A stretch of 64,000 nt of DNA from Saprospiraceae bacterium (GCA_041392805.1 JAWKLJ010000001.1:3100001-3164000), one strand, 5' to 3'. Positions 1 through 8,743 are shown, counted from the first letter of the stretch. The notes: generated from the letters alone by a model not told the origin. Made by a program: numbers and translations.

Positions 1-1543
1 CGGCCAATTTTCCCGGTTCAATCGAGCCCTTCAGGTGCTCCTCATAGGAGGCATAGGCGCCATGTAAGGTACCTACTTTGATAGCTTCCTCTACTGTTAT
101 TTTCTGCTGGGGCCCCCAGAGCGTTCCTTTGTAATCGGTTCGGGTTACACTAGATTGCAAGGCCATCATCGGTTCGAAAGGGCCAGGCGGATAATCGGAG
201 GTTTGGGTAACCATGATGCCTGCATCCAGGAAACTCCGAACAGCAAACATATGATTCAGCCTTTCGGCGCCGTACTCCTTCATCTTCTCTCCATGAAAAT
301 AGACATAGGTGGAGAAAGGACAGGGAATTGCATGAAGTGCTTTAATCCTATTGACCAGGTTTTCATTGATGACGGTACAGTGTTCCAAACGGAAACGGGG
401 ATCTTTCCTTGGGTTTTCAGCTTGGAGTTTTTCATATACCTGCAGGGTAATATCAATTCCCACATCGCCATTGGCATGAACGCCAATTTGCCAGCCAGCG
501 TCATGGGCTTTTTTACAACGCTCGTAGAGCTCCTCCTGGGTGGCCGTCAGGATACCATAATCGTTGGGGCGCCCGATATAGGGTTCAGAAAGTCGGGCGG
601 TTCGTTCCGAAATAGAGCCATCAATCGCCGTTTTCATGGCACCTACGCGCACCCATTCGTCGCCAAAGCCCGTTCTGACCCCCGCATCGATCATCTTGCC
701 CAGGTGGCCATAGCGGATATGACAATACACCCTTGTTTTTAAAAGGCCTTGCTGATGTGCAACGTGATAGGCATCCAAATCGGCTGGGCTACCGCCCGCA
801 TCGGTGACGGAGGTAATGCCCGTTTTGGCCAGCATATTTGAAATGGCTTCTACGCCAGCCACGAAATCTTTCCCCTCGGGTTCACGTTGGAATTTCCGGA
901 AAGGCCCCATCGCATTTTCCAGGATTCGGCCATTGAGCTTTCCATTTTCTTTTACAAATTCTCCACCTTCCGGGTTTGGCGTAGTATCTTCTATCCCAGC
1001 CCCTTGCAAGGCCAAGGTATTGACGTACATGGAATGGCCTCCTCGGTGTTGGATTACCACCGGATGATTTGGTGCCGCCTCATCTAAGTCTCTCCGGTGA
1101 AGGAAACGCCCTTCTTTGGTTTTGGTGTCGTCATATTTAAACCCTTGGATGGCCTCCCCTTTGGGCGTTTTAGCCGCCCTTTCCTTAATGGCCTTTTTTA
1201 TTTCTTCGATGGAACGAAGATCGCAATCGACATTAAAAAGGTGGGAACGTCCTGCACTGCCCGGATGAGAATGTGCATCGATAAAACCAGGCGTGATGGT
1301 CTTTCCTTCCAAATCGACCAAGCGAGTGCTTGGACCAGCAAGGGCTCGGATTTCTGCATTCGTTCCGACGGCTACAAACCGACTATGCGAAATGGCCACG
1401 GCTTCGGCCCTCGGAAGCGTCGGATCAACCGTGATAAAGTTGCCATTATACAAGATGAGTTCCGGCTTTTGCCATAAAAAGAAAGGGAGTGCTGCTATGC
1501 CTGGCGCATAGGACAAGAATTGGCGACGGGAAAAGGTTTTCAT
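1..1543 (-). CDS. Amidohydrolase family 3 (YtcJ-like), Tat-exported, C-terminus beyond the window
   Basis: The frame is open from an ATG at 1541-1543 to the left window edge, giving 514 residues without a stop. The N-terminus carries a twin-arginine motif (SRRQFLS) followed by a hydrophobic stretch, so export by Tat is likely. Next come a composite-domain strand (LILYNGNFITVDP), the metal-binding HxH of the amidohydrolase barrel (FIDAHSHPG), a later HANGD motif and EHC. These fit the amidohydrolase 3 group, which hydrolyses C-N or related bonds in small molecules; substrate unknown. It lies 56 bp downstream of the symporter gene on the same strand and probably shares its transcript. The last residues of the family (usually ~550-600 aa) are off the window. 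Confidence 0.88.
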   Translation of the reverse strand, partial: MKTFSRRQFLSYAPGIAALPFFLWQKPELILYNGNFITVDPTLPRAEAVAISHSRFVAVGTNAEIRALAGPSTRLVDLEGKTITPGFIDAHSHPGSAGRSHLFNVDCDLRSIEEIKKAIKERAAKTPKGEAIQGFKYDDTKTKEGRFLHRRDLDEAAPNHPVVIQHRGGHSMYVNTLALQGAGIEDTTPNPEGGEFVKENGKLNGRILENAMGPFRKFQREPEGKDFVAGVEAISNMLAKTGITSVTDAGGSPADLDAYHVAHQQGLLKTRVYCHIRYGHLGKMIDAGVRTGFGDEWVRVGAMKTAIDGSISERTARLSEPYIGRPNDYGILTATQEELYERCKKAHDAGWQIGVHANGDVGIDITLQVYEKLQAENPRKDPRFRLEHCTVINENLVNRIKALHAIPCPFSTYVYFHGEKMKEYGAERLNHMFAVRSFLDAGIMVTQTSDYPPGPFEPMMALQSSVTRTDYKGTLWGPQQKITVEEAIKVGTLHGAYASYEEHLKGSIEPGKLA

Positions 1544-1599
1544 ATAGGTGAATTTGAATCAAAATTTAAATCAAAATCCCTGCCTGCCTACAATGTAGG

Positions 1600-3084
1600 C
1601 TAGTTTTTCTGCTGACGCAATTCCCACTTTGTCACCACATAACCTGCCAGCATAGAAAGGGCAAAAGAAGGTCCTAACTCCGCCACCCGATCGAAATAAA
1701 TGCCATACTCGGGGATACTCGTCATCACAAATTTGAAAAAAGGAATACAAAAGAAGCCAACAACCATAGAAGTTATAGCCCCTTTTTCGGTATAATCTTC
1801 CCAAAACAGCGATAAGATAATCACGGGACAAAAAGTCGCCGCAATACCTGACCAGCCAAAGATAACAAACCAGAAAATCGTGCGTTCAGGTGTCGTCACG
1901 GCTACGGTGAAGGCCAGACATAGCGCTGCTACGGCCATAAGGAGCGTAACCATCCGTGAGAGTCGGGTAAGACTATCCGTCAGTGCACCCGGTCGGAAAA
2001 TTTGCTGGTAAAAATCGCGCACTACGGCGCTTGAGGCGACCACTAAGAGGGAATCAATAGTAGACATAATAGCCGCCAATACCACCGCAACATAGAAGCC
2101 GATCACTAAATCAGGCATCATTTTGTCCACGCTATGAATCACCACATCCTGTGCACCGTTGCCCAAGACAGCTTCCACATCCACTCCTGCATCTGTAAAC
2201 AAATATCTACCAAAAATACCAATCGTAACTGCTGCTGCATCCGTTATCAGGGTGTAGACAATAGCCACCCAACGGCCTTTATTGATCTCCTGTTCATCTC
2301 GAATGGACATGAACCGTACAAAAACCTGCGGAGAACCCATGAAGCCCAATCCGATAAAGGCATACCCCAGGATGGTGGCTATATTCAGGGCATTTAGCCC
2401 GCCGGGACCCCATGGATTGACAAGACCGGGATCAATGGACTCCAGCCTTTCCAGTACAGGCCCTTGGTCCAGGTAAAAGAAGCCTACGATGGGCAGCACG
2501 ATCAAGCCAATGGCCATGATGCCACCCTGGAATAAATCAGACCAGGCTACTGCCACAAATCCGCCAAAAAAGATATAAGCGACTACGATGGCAAAGCCAA
2601 TCAATGCCCCGATATAATAATTGAACCCCAAAAATGCTTCAAAGGCTGAGCCCGTCGCATCTATCTGCGCACTGACGAAGATCACCACAAAAACAGACAA
2701 GGTGGTGGCGGAAATGATGCGCAACAGGTTGGATTTGCTTTGGAACCGACTAACCAAATAATCTGGTACGGTAATCGAGTTATACTTATCCGTCAACTCC
2801 TTAAAAGGCTTGGCCATGTAAAACCAGGCGACCGTGACGCCAAGCACTTCACCCAAAACGACCCAATAGGCACTAACGCCCGCAAAGGCGCCCAGGCCGG
2901 TAAGTCCTAATAAAAGCCAGGCCGATTCGCCCGTTGCACGCGTGGAGAAAGCAACCACCCAGTAGCCCAGTTTCTTTCCCCCTACATAATAATCTTCAAT
3001 GTTTTTAATGCGCTTTGTTGCAAAATATCCGATCAAAAACAGAATGAAAAAATAAATACCTAGTGCTATTAATTTGAATACCAT
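1600..3084 (-). CDS. Sodium:solute symporter (SSS family, PutP-like)
   Basis: The 494-residue protein is almost wholly hydrophobic, with about 13 predicted membrane segments. It opens with the family-typical pattern of a first helix, then YYVGGKKLG and the loop STRATGESAWLLLG, as in Na+/proline symporters. The segment NSITVPDYLVSRF and the later VAVVLAAIMSTIDSLL match the conserved sodium-site region of the family. It should import an organic solute, possibly an amino acid or the substrate of the adjacent aminotransferase or amidohydrolase. Only 9 bp separate it from the upstream aminotransferase gene, so the two are very likely one operon. The specific substrate cannot be read from the sequence. 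Confidence 0.9.
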   Translation of the reverse strand: MVFKLIALGIYFFILFLIGYFATKRIKNIEDYYVGGKKLGYWVVAFSTRATGESAWLLLGLTGLGAFAGVSAYWVVLGEVLGVTVAWFYMAKPFKELTDKYNSITVPDYLVSRFQSKSNLLRIISATTLSVFVVIFVSAQIDATGSAFEAFLGFNYYIGALIGFAIVVAYIFFGGFVAVAWSDLFQGGIMAIGLIVLPIVGFFYLDQGPVLERLESIDPGLVNPWGPGGLNALNIATILGYAFIGLGFMGSPQVFVRFMSIRDEQEINKGRWVAIVYTLITDAAAVTIGIFGRYLFTDAGVDVEAVLGNGAQDVVIHSVDKMMPDLVIGFYVAVVLAAIMSTIDSLLVVASSAVVRDFYQQIFRPGALTDSLTRLSRMVTLLMAVAALCLAFTVAVTTPERTIFWFVIFGWSGIAATFCPVIILSLFWEDYTEKGAITSMVVGFFCIPFFKFVMTSIPEYGIYFDRVAELGPSFALSMLAGYVVTKWELRQQKN

Positions 3085-3093
3085 ACATGGGTT

Positions 3094-4410
3094 TTATCGT
3101 ACCTGTGCAAGTGCCTTATCTAATAAATCAAGTGCAGTAGCCACATCGTCAGCGGTGGCGGTGAGCGCGGGCGCAATGCGCATTACATTACCATATAGCC
3201 CACCCTTGCCGATGAGGAGTCCCTGCTGTTTGGCGGCATCCATCAGTTGAGCGGCGGCTTTGGGGGCAGGCTCCTTGGTTTTGGGGTCTTGAACGAGTTC
3301 CAGGCCCTGCATGAGGCCTTTGCCGCGTACTTCGCCGATGAGAGGGTAACGTTCTTGGAGTCGTTCCAGGCCTGTTCGGAGCAGCTCGCCCAACTCGGCC
3401 GTACGGGCCGGAGTAGCCTCCTTCTCCAACACGTCCATCACGCCCAGTGAGGCCGCACAGGAAACAGGGTTGCCACCAAAAGTACTGATCGTCAGGCCCG
3501 CTTTCAGGGTGCTGGCGGCAATGTCCTTGGTCGTCATGGTATTTCCCAAAGGGAATCCGTTCGCGATCCCTTTGGCCATGGTCATGATATCTGGCTGTAC
3601 CTCGGCATGTTCTATGCCAAACCATTTATCCCCAGTGCGGCCAAAGCCGGTCTGTACTTCGTCGCTGATGAACAAACCGCCATAATGCTTGATAATATCG
3701 TAAGCGACCTGAAGGTATTCATTAGGAGCGGTGATGAAGCCCCCAACCCCTTGGATGGGTTCTACGAGGAAAGCGGCAATTTTGCCCGAGGTGGTGGTCT
3801 TGATCACGTCTTCCAGATCCTGCGCACAGGCCACGCCACAGGATGGATAAGTCAACTTGAGCGGGCAACGATAGCAATAGGGGTTGAGTGCGTGTTTGAT
3901 GCCGGCCACATGGGTGCCACCAACGCGCCAGGGACTATGTCCGGTGAGGCTCATGCCCAGGGCCGATCGGCCACTATAGCCATGCCGCAGCGCGATGACC
4001 TCCTGCTGACCAGTATAAGTTTGGGCCAGGAAGATGGCCGTTTCATTGGCATCGGTACCCGAAGTAGTGAAATAAGAAACTTGTATATCGCCAGGCGCTA
4101 TTTGTGCTAGTTTTTCAGCCAAATTGACATGCGTTTCATTGGGGTAAAGGGTAGAAGAATGGATCATCTTCTCTGTTTGTTCCCTCACCCTATCCGTCAC
4201 CTCCGGGCGATTGTGTCCCACGCTGGTCGTTAGGATACCAGCAAAGAAGTCGAGGTATTCCTTCCCATCTACATCCCATACTTTTAGCCCTTCTCCCCTG
4301 TCGAGTGGCAGTGGGTCGGTATAATACAGCAGGTGATTGGGAAAAAGATATTCTTTTTGTTTATCGAGTACTTCAGCCGTTTTGCTGGCTATTCCTTTTT
4401 CGATTTCCAT
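3094..4410 (-). CDS. PLP-dependent class III aminotransferase (AGXT2-like)
   Basis: At 438 residues it has the full length of class III (omega) aminotransferases. Visible landmarks are the N-terminal WDVDGKEYLDFFAG, the TTSGTDANE phosphate-binding loop (about 115-123), EPIQGVGG (218-225), the ISDEVQTGFGR aspartate motif (D250) and the Schiff-base lysine in MAKGIANG (K280). A four-cysteine insert (C179, C182, C191, C195) is typical of the alanine-glyoxylate aminotransferase 2 / 3-aminoisobutyrate transaminase branch. It is the first gene of the minus-strand set aminotransferase, symporter, amidohydrolase, which suggests uptake and breakdown of an amino compound. A beta-amino acid or glyoxylate role is inference. 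Confidence 0.9.
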   Translation of the reverse strand: MEIEKGIASKTAEVLDKQKEYLFPNHLLYYTDPLPLDRGEGLKVWDVDGKEYLDFFAGILTTSVGHNRPEVTDRVREQTEKMIHSSTLYPNETHVNLAEKLAQIAPGDIQVSYFTTSGTDANETAIFLAQTYTGQQEVIALRHGYSGRSALGMSLTGHSPWRVGGTHVAGIKHALNPYCYRCPLKLTYPSCGVACAQDLEDVIKTTTSGKIAAFLVEPIQGVGGFITAPNEYLQVAYDIIKHYGGLFISDEVQTGFGRTGDKWFGIEHAEVQPDIMTMAKGIANGFPLGNTMTTKDIAASTLKAGLTISTFGGNPVSCAASLGVMDVLEKEATPARTAELGELLRTGLERLQERYPLIGEVRGKGLMQGLELVQDPKTKEPAPKAAAQLMDAAKQQGLLIGKGGLYGNVMRIAPALTATADDVATALDLLDKALAQVR

Positions 4411-4949
4411 GGGTCAAGATTAAGTGGAGCAATATCCGAAGATAGAATTATTATTGGTCCTGCCAAAGCTCGCCCTCTATTTTTGGGCATATCCGGTGAG
4501 ATAATTGGCCTGAGTGGAGGAGGTGACCTAATCATTCAGGCGCTCCCTGTTAGATTGGAGAGCCGATGGTTGATTGTCTATTACCGCTATCAGCTATGGA
4601 CCATGAGAAAAACTTTTTCATCCGCTTGATTTTTTGGATATTGATGGAGGAAAGAAGGGATGATGATTAGCGGGTTACAAGAGGGGCTAACTTGTTATAT
4701 AGTGGGGTACGCAGATGTTCGGTCTCATGAATAGCAAGCCAGCACCTAGATTTTAACCGAAGTAGGCCCTATGAATTCAGAACTGATAAAAAATTCGTAC
4801 TTACGAAAACAGCAGCTTAAAGAAAAATTGAACCAATGTCAAGAGTAAAAACGTAATAAATATGGCACTACTCCCAAATAACAATACATTTACGATACAT
4901 TTATAGGAAGTCGAATAGAAATTTGCTATTTTGTCTTAAAATTGAAGAA
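4411..4949. other. Intergenic region between the aminotransferase operon and the AT-rich accessory stretch
   Basis: This 539-bp stretch holds no convincing gene. It contains the promoter region of the minus-strand aminotransferase operon on its left and the first copy of the 81-bp direct repeat (4622-4702). The right half (4703-4949) is AT-rich and should carry the promoter of the UPF0175 gene; GAAGAA just before its ATG is purine-rich as in a ribosome binding site. Confidence 0.5.
4622..4702 (+). repeat. 81-bp direct repeat, copy 1
   Basis: It runs from CCGCTTGATT to TTATATAG and matches 5538-5618 with only two mismatches over 81 bp. The pair brackets the UPF0175/DUF3368 remnant at a period of 916 bp. 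It could be the scar of a duplicative insertion or an attachment-like duplication; no transposase lies between the copies. Confidence 0.85.
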
Positions 4950-5210
4950 ATGACATTACAAACTATAAAAATTGATCTTCCATCAGATATTTTACTTACA
5001 CTGAATGAATCTGAACATGAATTAAAGAAACGGATTAAAATTTCGTTTGCGACACAACTGTACCTACAACAAAAGGTAACATTGGGTAAAGCGTCCCAAA
5101 TTGCAGAAATGACAAGGTTACAGTTTGAATCCTTTCTTTCCGAGAATAATATATCTATTTCTTCATTAGGATTAGAAGAGGTATTGAAAGATGTTGAAAA
5201 ATTGAAGTAA
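4950..5210 (+). CDS. UPF0175-type antitoxin-like protein
   Basis: I chose the ATG at 4950, preceded by a purine-rich GAAGAAA, over the upstream non-ATG start, giving 86 residues (MTLQTIKIDLPSD...). The order is an N-terminal beta strand, an alpha-helical ribbon-helix-helix-like segment and the patterns KVTLGKASQIAEMTRLQF and FLSENNIS, typical of the UPF0175 family. Members are usually paired with a DUF3368 PIN-like toxin, and the next gene begins exactly like one. The stop and the next ATG are one base apart, so the two were translationally coupled. Because the toxin is truncated, this antitoxin is probably an orphan. Confidence 0.75.
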   Translation: MTLQTIKIDLPSDILLTLNESEHELKKRIKISFATQLYLQQKVTLGKASQIAEMTRLQFESFLSENNISISSLGLEEVLKDVEKLK

Positions 5211-5211
5211 G

Positions 5212-5331
5212 ATGAAAAACGGTGTAGTAATTTCAGATGCAGGTCCAATCTTTTCACTTGCAACGGTAGAAAAGCTTAATCAACAACAAAAGATTTTACT
5301 CACTAAAACTTCTAAACCCAATCCTCTCTAA
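5212..5331 (+). pseudogene. Truncated DUF3368 PIN-like toxin remnant
   Basis: The frame from ATG 5212 gives 39 residues and stops at 5331. The first 23 residues (VVISDAGPIFSLATVEKL) match the start of DUF3368 PIN-like nucleases, including the first catalytic Asp in SDAGP. After that the sequence loses family resemblance and ends, whereas intact members have about 150-160 residues. This is therefore a broken toxin next to its antitoxin. The break lies between the two 81-bp direct repeats. Confidence 0.7.
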
Positions 5332-5370
5332 ATTCGGAGAAGAGAAAATTGAACACGAAACCTAACATTG

Positions 5371-5412
5371 CCTAGCCGCCAAGCTGCCCTAATCGGTCAG
5401 CCTGCGGCTAGG
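5371..5412. repeat. Inverted repeat with attC-like outer box
   Basis: CCTAGCCGC (5371-5379) pairs perfectly with GCGGCTAGG (5404-5412). Just outside, ACCTAAC (5360-5366) fits the RYYYAAC box of an integron attC site, but the opposite side reads GTTCTGT where GTTRRRY is required. It lies directly after the toxin remnant. It could be a decayed recombination site or a plain hairpin. Confidence 0.45.
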
Positions 5413-5467
5413 CGGACCGTTCTGTGTGATTAAGAAAATAGCAAAATACGAATGCAGCTCAAGTAAT

Positions 5468-5545
5468 ATGGAATGTCCTAACTGCGAACATATAAACATT
5501 GGAAAAGCGAAGTTTTGCAATAACTGCGGCTACAAACCCGCTTGA
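5468..5545 (+). pseudogene. 25-residue zinc-ribbon fragment
   Basis: ATG 5468 opens a 25-codon frame with two zinc-knuckle pairs, CPNC and CNNC, the usual start of a zinc-ribbon domain (MECPNC...FCNNCGYKPA). Its stop codon lies within the second 81-bp repeat copy. In larger proteins such a ribbon is an N-terminal domain followed by a membrane or signalling part, so this is probably a fragment. A tiny functional zinc-ribbon peptide cannot be excluded. Confidence 0.4.
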
Positions 5546-5618
5546 TTTTTTGGATATTGATGGAGGAAAGAAGGAATGATGATTAGTGGGTTACAAGAGG
5601 GGCTAACTTGTTATATAG
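5538..5618 (+). repeat. 81-bp direct repeat, copy 2
   Basis: Near-identical to 4622-4702 (79 of 81 positions, by eye). The repeat closes the segment holding the broken toxin-antitoxin module and sits 48 bp before the VOC gene. Confidence 0.85.
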
Positions 5619-5665
5619 CCGGATACATAGAGGTTATATAGCATTAAGAAAAAAAGAAAAATAAA

Positions 5666-6127
5666 ATGATTAAAGGATTATATGAAACTCATTTATTTGT
5701 AGCAAACCTCGAACGGTCAATTGATTTCTATTCCAACACGTTGGAATTAGCGCAATGCTATTATGAAGAAGAAAGGCGTGCTTCATTTTTTTGGATTGGA
5801 AAACCCAAACAATTTATGCTAGGATTATGGGAAAAACCCAAAAAACAGATTGACAAAAGACATTTTGCATTTGAATGTGAACCTGATTGGATATTAAAGG
5901 AGTCTGTTAAATACCTAAAGGATAGAAATTTACCATGCAAAAATTTCTTAAATGATGGAACTGAAAGACCAATGGTTTTTTCTTGGATGCCTGCCATATC
6001 CATCTATTTTGATGATCCAGATGGGCACTCACTTGAATTTATCGGAATTTTAGATGGAAAACCAAGACCTGAATACGGTGTGGTATCCTATGAAAGATGG
6101 CTAGAATTGGAAAAAAGCGAGGAATAA
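5666..6127 (+). CDS. VOC superfamily (glyoxalase/dioxygenase fold) protein
   Basis: 153 residues with the paired beta-alpha-beta-beta-beta modules of the VOC fold. The first module begins YETHLFVANLERSIDFY, with the usual metal-ligand His near residue 9; the second ends in FDDPDGHSLEFIG, where the Glu is normally the last metal ligand. Such proteins include glyoxalases, ring-cleaving dioxygenases and fosfomycin-type resistance enzymes; the exact activity cannot be assigned. A purine-rich AAGAAAAAAAGAAAA precedes the ATG. The gene is AT-rich and starts 47 bp after the second direct repeat, consistent with an acquired gene. Confidence 0.8.
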   Translation: MIKGLYETHLFVANLERSIDFYSNTLELAQCYYEEERRASFFWIGKPKQFMLGLWEKPKKQIDKRHFAFECEPDWILKESVKYLKDRNLPCKNFLNDGTERPMVFSWMPAISIYFDDPDGHSLEFIGILDGKPRPEYGVVSYERWLELEKSEE

Positions 6128-6313
6128 GGGCATAAAAAAATGCATATTTGCCAGGCACCCAAGAGCTCGCACGGCTATATAGGCCAAATTAACGTAATTG
6201 AAAATAGTAAAATACACACTGCAGCCACAGGCATCAGACGATTACGGAAGAGATACCTGGCCAAACTGCTAATGTCTCACTCGGCTACCATTAAAAAATC
6301 ATATACCACACAA

Positions 6314-8026
6314 ATGAGAATAGCAAAAACTTTAATCGTAGTAACTGTATTTGCCCTTATTCAGCTTTTGTCCTGTCGCAGTAGCAATGATAAAAAACAG
6401 CCTGCTGCAGATGTTGTCATATATGGGGGGACTTCTGCAGGTATATCAGCCGCCATTCAGACGGCAAGGCTTGGCAAGTCGGTCATCTTAATCGAACCAT
6501 CTAATCGTTTGGGAGGACTTACTACAGGTGGTCTTGGACAAACTGATATTGGTAACAAGCAGGTAATCGGCGGTATTGCCCGTGAATTTTACCAAAATAT
6601 AAGGAAATACTATGAAGATACGACCAATTGGCGCTGGCAGGACAGGTCTGAATATAAAGATGGCGGGCAAACGCGTTCTGGAAAAGACGAAGATGCCATG
6701 TGGACTTTCGAACCTTCAGCCGCGCTGAAAGTTTACCATGACATGATCCAAGGTCTCGACATTAAAATCATCTATAACCAACAACTTAATCGTGCAACAG
6801 GTGTCTCAAAACTTGATAACACTATACAATCTATTACTATGGAATCGGGCGACACCTACTATGGGAAAATGTTTATTGATGCGACTTATGAGGGTGATCT
6901 CCTGGCCGCCGCAGGAATTTCCTATACGGTTGGCAGAGAATCTAATGCTCAATATGGCGAAACTTTAAACGGTGTACAAGCCAACGACATTGGTAAAACA
7001 CTACAGGGCACCGTCTCGCATAACAGTGTACACCATAATTTCATTGATGGTGTTGACCCCTACATCGTAAAAGGTGATGCTTCAAGCGGACTGCTGCCTT
7101 TTATTACGGATGGTGGCCCCGGAATAGACGGGCATGGTGACAAAGCGATACAAGCATACTGCTTCAGAATGACCCTGACGGACCATCCCGAAAACCGAAT
7201 ACCGTTTAAGAAACCGGAAAATTATAACGAATTGGAATATGAGCTCCTGTTCCGCAATTATGAAGCTGCTGAGGGACCAATAAATGAAATGTATACTTAC
7301 GGTGATCCGCTGGTCCCCTGGATAAATTCAGATATGCCCAACCGAAAAACAGATACCAACAACCAAAAAGGATTTTCAACCGATTTTATTGGACAAAACT
7401 GGGACTATCCGGAAGCTTCCTACGAAGAACGTGAAAAAATTGTAGAACGCCATCGTCAGTACCAGCAAGGATTAATGTGGACATTGGCCTATCATCCGCG
7501 TATACCCAAAGAAGTAAGAGAGAAGGTGTCCAAATGGGGAACATGTAAAGATGAATATGAACGGGAAGATGGCTGGCAGCAACAACTGTACATAAGAGAA
7601 GCCCGCCGCATGATCAGCAATTATGTTATAACCCAAAAAAACTGTGAAGGAATTGAAAAAGTAGACGACCCAATCGGTATGGCTGCCTACGGCATGGATT
7701 CCCATCATGTGAAGCGTTATGTAAATTCCAAAGGATACATCTCCAATGAGGGAAATGTGGAAGCACCTGTTAAAGCTCCTTTCCCAATAAGTTATCGCTC
7801 CATTGTACCCAAAAAAGAAGAATGTAATAATTTGATGGTACCAGTATGTCTTAGTTCCACACACATAGCATTTGGATCTATTCGTATGGAGCCTGTATTC
7901 ATGGTGCTTGGTCAAAGTTCAGCAGTTATTGCTTGCTTAGCCATGGAAGAAGGTAAAGCGGTCCAGGAATTAGCATACAATAAAGTGAAAGAGGCCCTGA
8001 TCAACCAAAGACAAATAATAGAATAG
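6314..8026 (+). CDS. FAD-dependent oxidoreductase lipoprotein (FAD_oxidored family)
   Basis: The frame is open from 6140, but the ATG at 6314 starts a clean lipoprotein signal (MRIAKT... LIQLLSCRS, lipobox Cys), giving 570 residues; the 58 codons before it look non-coding. The Rossmann dinucleotide motif follows the signal (VVIYGGTSAGISAA), then IEPSNRLGGLTTGGLG, GG/GDLLAAAGI and a C-terminal VCLSSTHIAFGSIRMEP. These fit the FAD-dependent oxidoreductases often found in polysaccharide-degrading Bacteroidota and Planctomycetes. A carbohydrate or xanthan-like substrate is guesswork. The 3' end overlaps the left arm of an inverted repeat (8025-8118). Confidence 0.85.
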   Translation: MRIAKTLIVVTVFALIQLLSCRSSNDKKQPAADVVIYGGTSAGISAAIQTARLGKSVILIEPSNRLGGLTTGGLGQTDIGNKQVIGGIAREFYQNIRKYYEDTTNWRWQDRSEYKDGGQTRSGKDEDAMWTFEPSAALKVYHDMIQGLDIKIIYNQQLNRATGVSKLDNTIQSITMESGDTYYGKMFIDATYEGDLLAAAGISYTVGRESNAQYGETLNGVQANDIGKTLQGTVSHNSVHHNFIDGVDPYIVKGDASSGLLPFITDGGPGIDGHGDKAIQAYCFRMTLTDHPENRIPFKKPENYNELEYELLFRNYEAAEGPINEMYTYGDPLVPWINSDMPNRKTDTNNQKGFSTDFIGQNWDYPEASYEEREKIVERHRQYQQGLMWTLAYHPRIPKEVREKVSKWGTCKDEYEREDGWQQQLYIREARRMISNYVITQKNCEGIEKVDDPIGMAAYGMDSHHVKRYVNSKGYISNEGNVEAPVKAPFPISYRSIVPKKEECNNLMVPVCLSSTHIAFGSIRMEPVFMVLGQSSAVIACLAMEEGKAVQELAYNKVKEALINQRQIIE

Positions 8027-8118
8027 AGTATATTAAAGTGAATTTTGTAATCACACGCATGCCCGTGCGTGTGTATACGCGGACGTGCGATAATACAATT
8101 GCCATTTTAATATACTCT
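8025..8118. repeat. 94-bp inverted-repeat structure overlapping the FAD gene stop codon
   Basis: AGAGTATATTAAA (8025-8037) and TTTAATATACTCT (8106-8118) form a perfect 13-bp outer stem. A nested hairpin inside pairs CACACGCA with TGCGTGTG. The left arm contains the last two bases of the FAD gene stop codon. It may act as a transcription terminator, or it may be a small mobile palindrome; there is no T-run directly after it. Confidence 0.7.
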
Positions 8119-8134
8119 AATAAACGTCAATAGA

Positions 8135-8563
8135 ATGATGAAAAAATCAATGGTATTCCTTTGTATTTGTATAATTACATGTGCTAATACTTGTGAGAAA
8201 GATGAAAATTGTTCAAACATTTCTCATAATGAACTGACTATAAAAAATGAATCTAATAGAAGAATTCAGTATGAAATCTACTGGAATTATCCGGATACAT
8301 TAATTGGTGAATACTCCCCAATCAATAATGGAACAAACGGAATTTTACCAAATGCAAGCATAAGTAGAGGAGCTGGACCAAATTCTTGTTGGGAATCGGT
8401 GCTTATGAATGATAGACAGGAATGGGTTTACCTATTTGATGCCGATACCATTGAGCGCTTAGATTGGAATATTGTACGTCAAACCAATAGAGGGTTATTG
8501 GAACGCAAGGAGATTAACCTCCATTATTTAAACCTGAATGACTTTTTAGTGATCTATAAATGA
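8135..8563 (+). CDS. Small hypothetical lipoprotein
   Basis: 142 residues starting MMKKSMVFLCICIITCANTC with a hydrophobic core and candidate lipobox cysteines. The rest is beta-rich, beginning ELTIKNESNRRIQYEIYW and ending NLNDFLVIYK. This pattern (a short strand with asparagines, then PDT, then a DADTIE...W segment) recalls a family of small secreted Bacteroidota lipoproteins of unknown function. It lies alone on the plus strand in the AT-rich stretch, 17 bp after the inverted repeat. I do not recognise a function. Confidence 0.65.
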   Translation: MMKKSMVFLCICIITCANTCEKDENCSNISHNELTIKNESNRRIQYEIYWNYPDTLIGEYSPINNGTNGILPNASISRGAGPNSCWESVLMNDRQEWVYLFDADTIERLDWNIVRQTNRGLLERKEINLHYLNLNDFLVIYK

Positions 8564-8743
8564 AACACGAGCGATCAACAGCAAATAAAGTGCTACGAAA
8601 AAGCGAGCGAAGGCTCAATCAGTTCAATATTTAAAATATGGTCAGATTATTTGGATATAGGTAACACTTACGCTGAAATCGAAAAAGTGATTTACATAGC
8701 AAGTAAAGATCTCTATCAAAGTAAAAACAGAAGAGAAAAATGA
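8564..8743 (+). pseudogene. In-frame open extension after the lipoprotein stop; possible gene remnant
   Basis: After the TGA at 8561-8563 the same frame stays open for another 59 codons, and its own TGA overlaps the ATG of the next gene (ATGA at 8740-8743). The peptide is hydrophilic and helical (YEKASEGSIS, FKIWSDYLDIG). It has no ATG start. It may be the 3' end of a deleted gene once coupled to the esterase, or chance. Confidence 0.3.

Noticed and set aside
155..1511. Several plus-strand open frames of 66-195 codons
   Set aside because: They are antisense to the continuous minus-strand amidohydrolase frame, which has a Tat signal and family motifs throughout.
6140..6313. 58-codon N-terminal extension of the FAD oxidoreductase
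   Set aside because: A lipoprotein signal begins at 6314 and the extension has no protein-like character.
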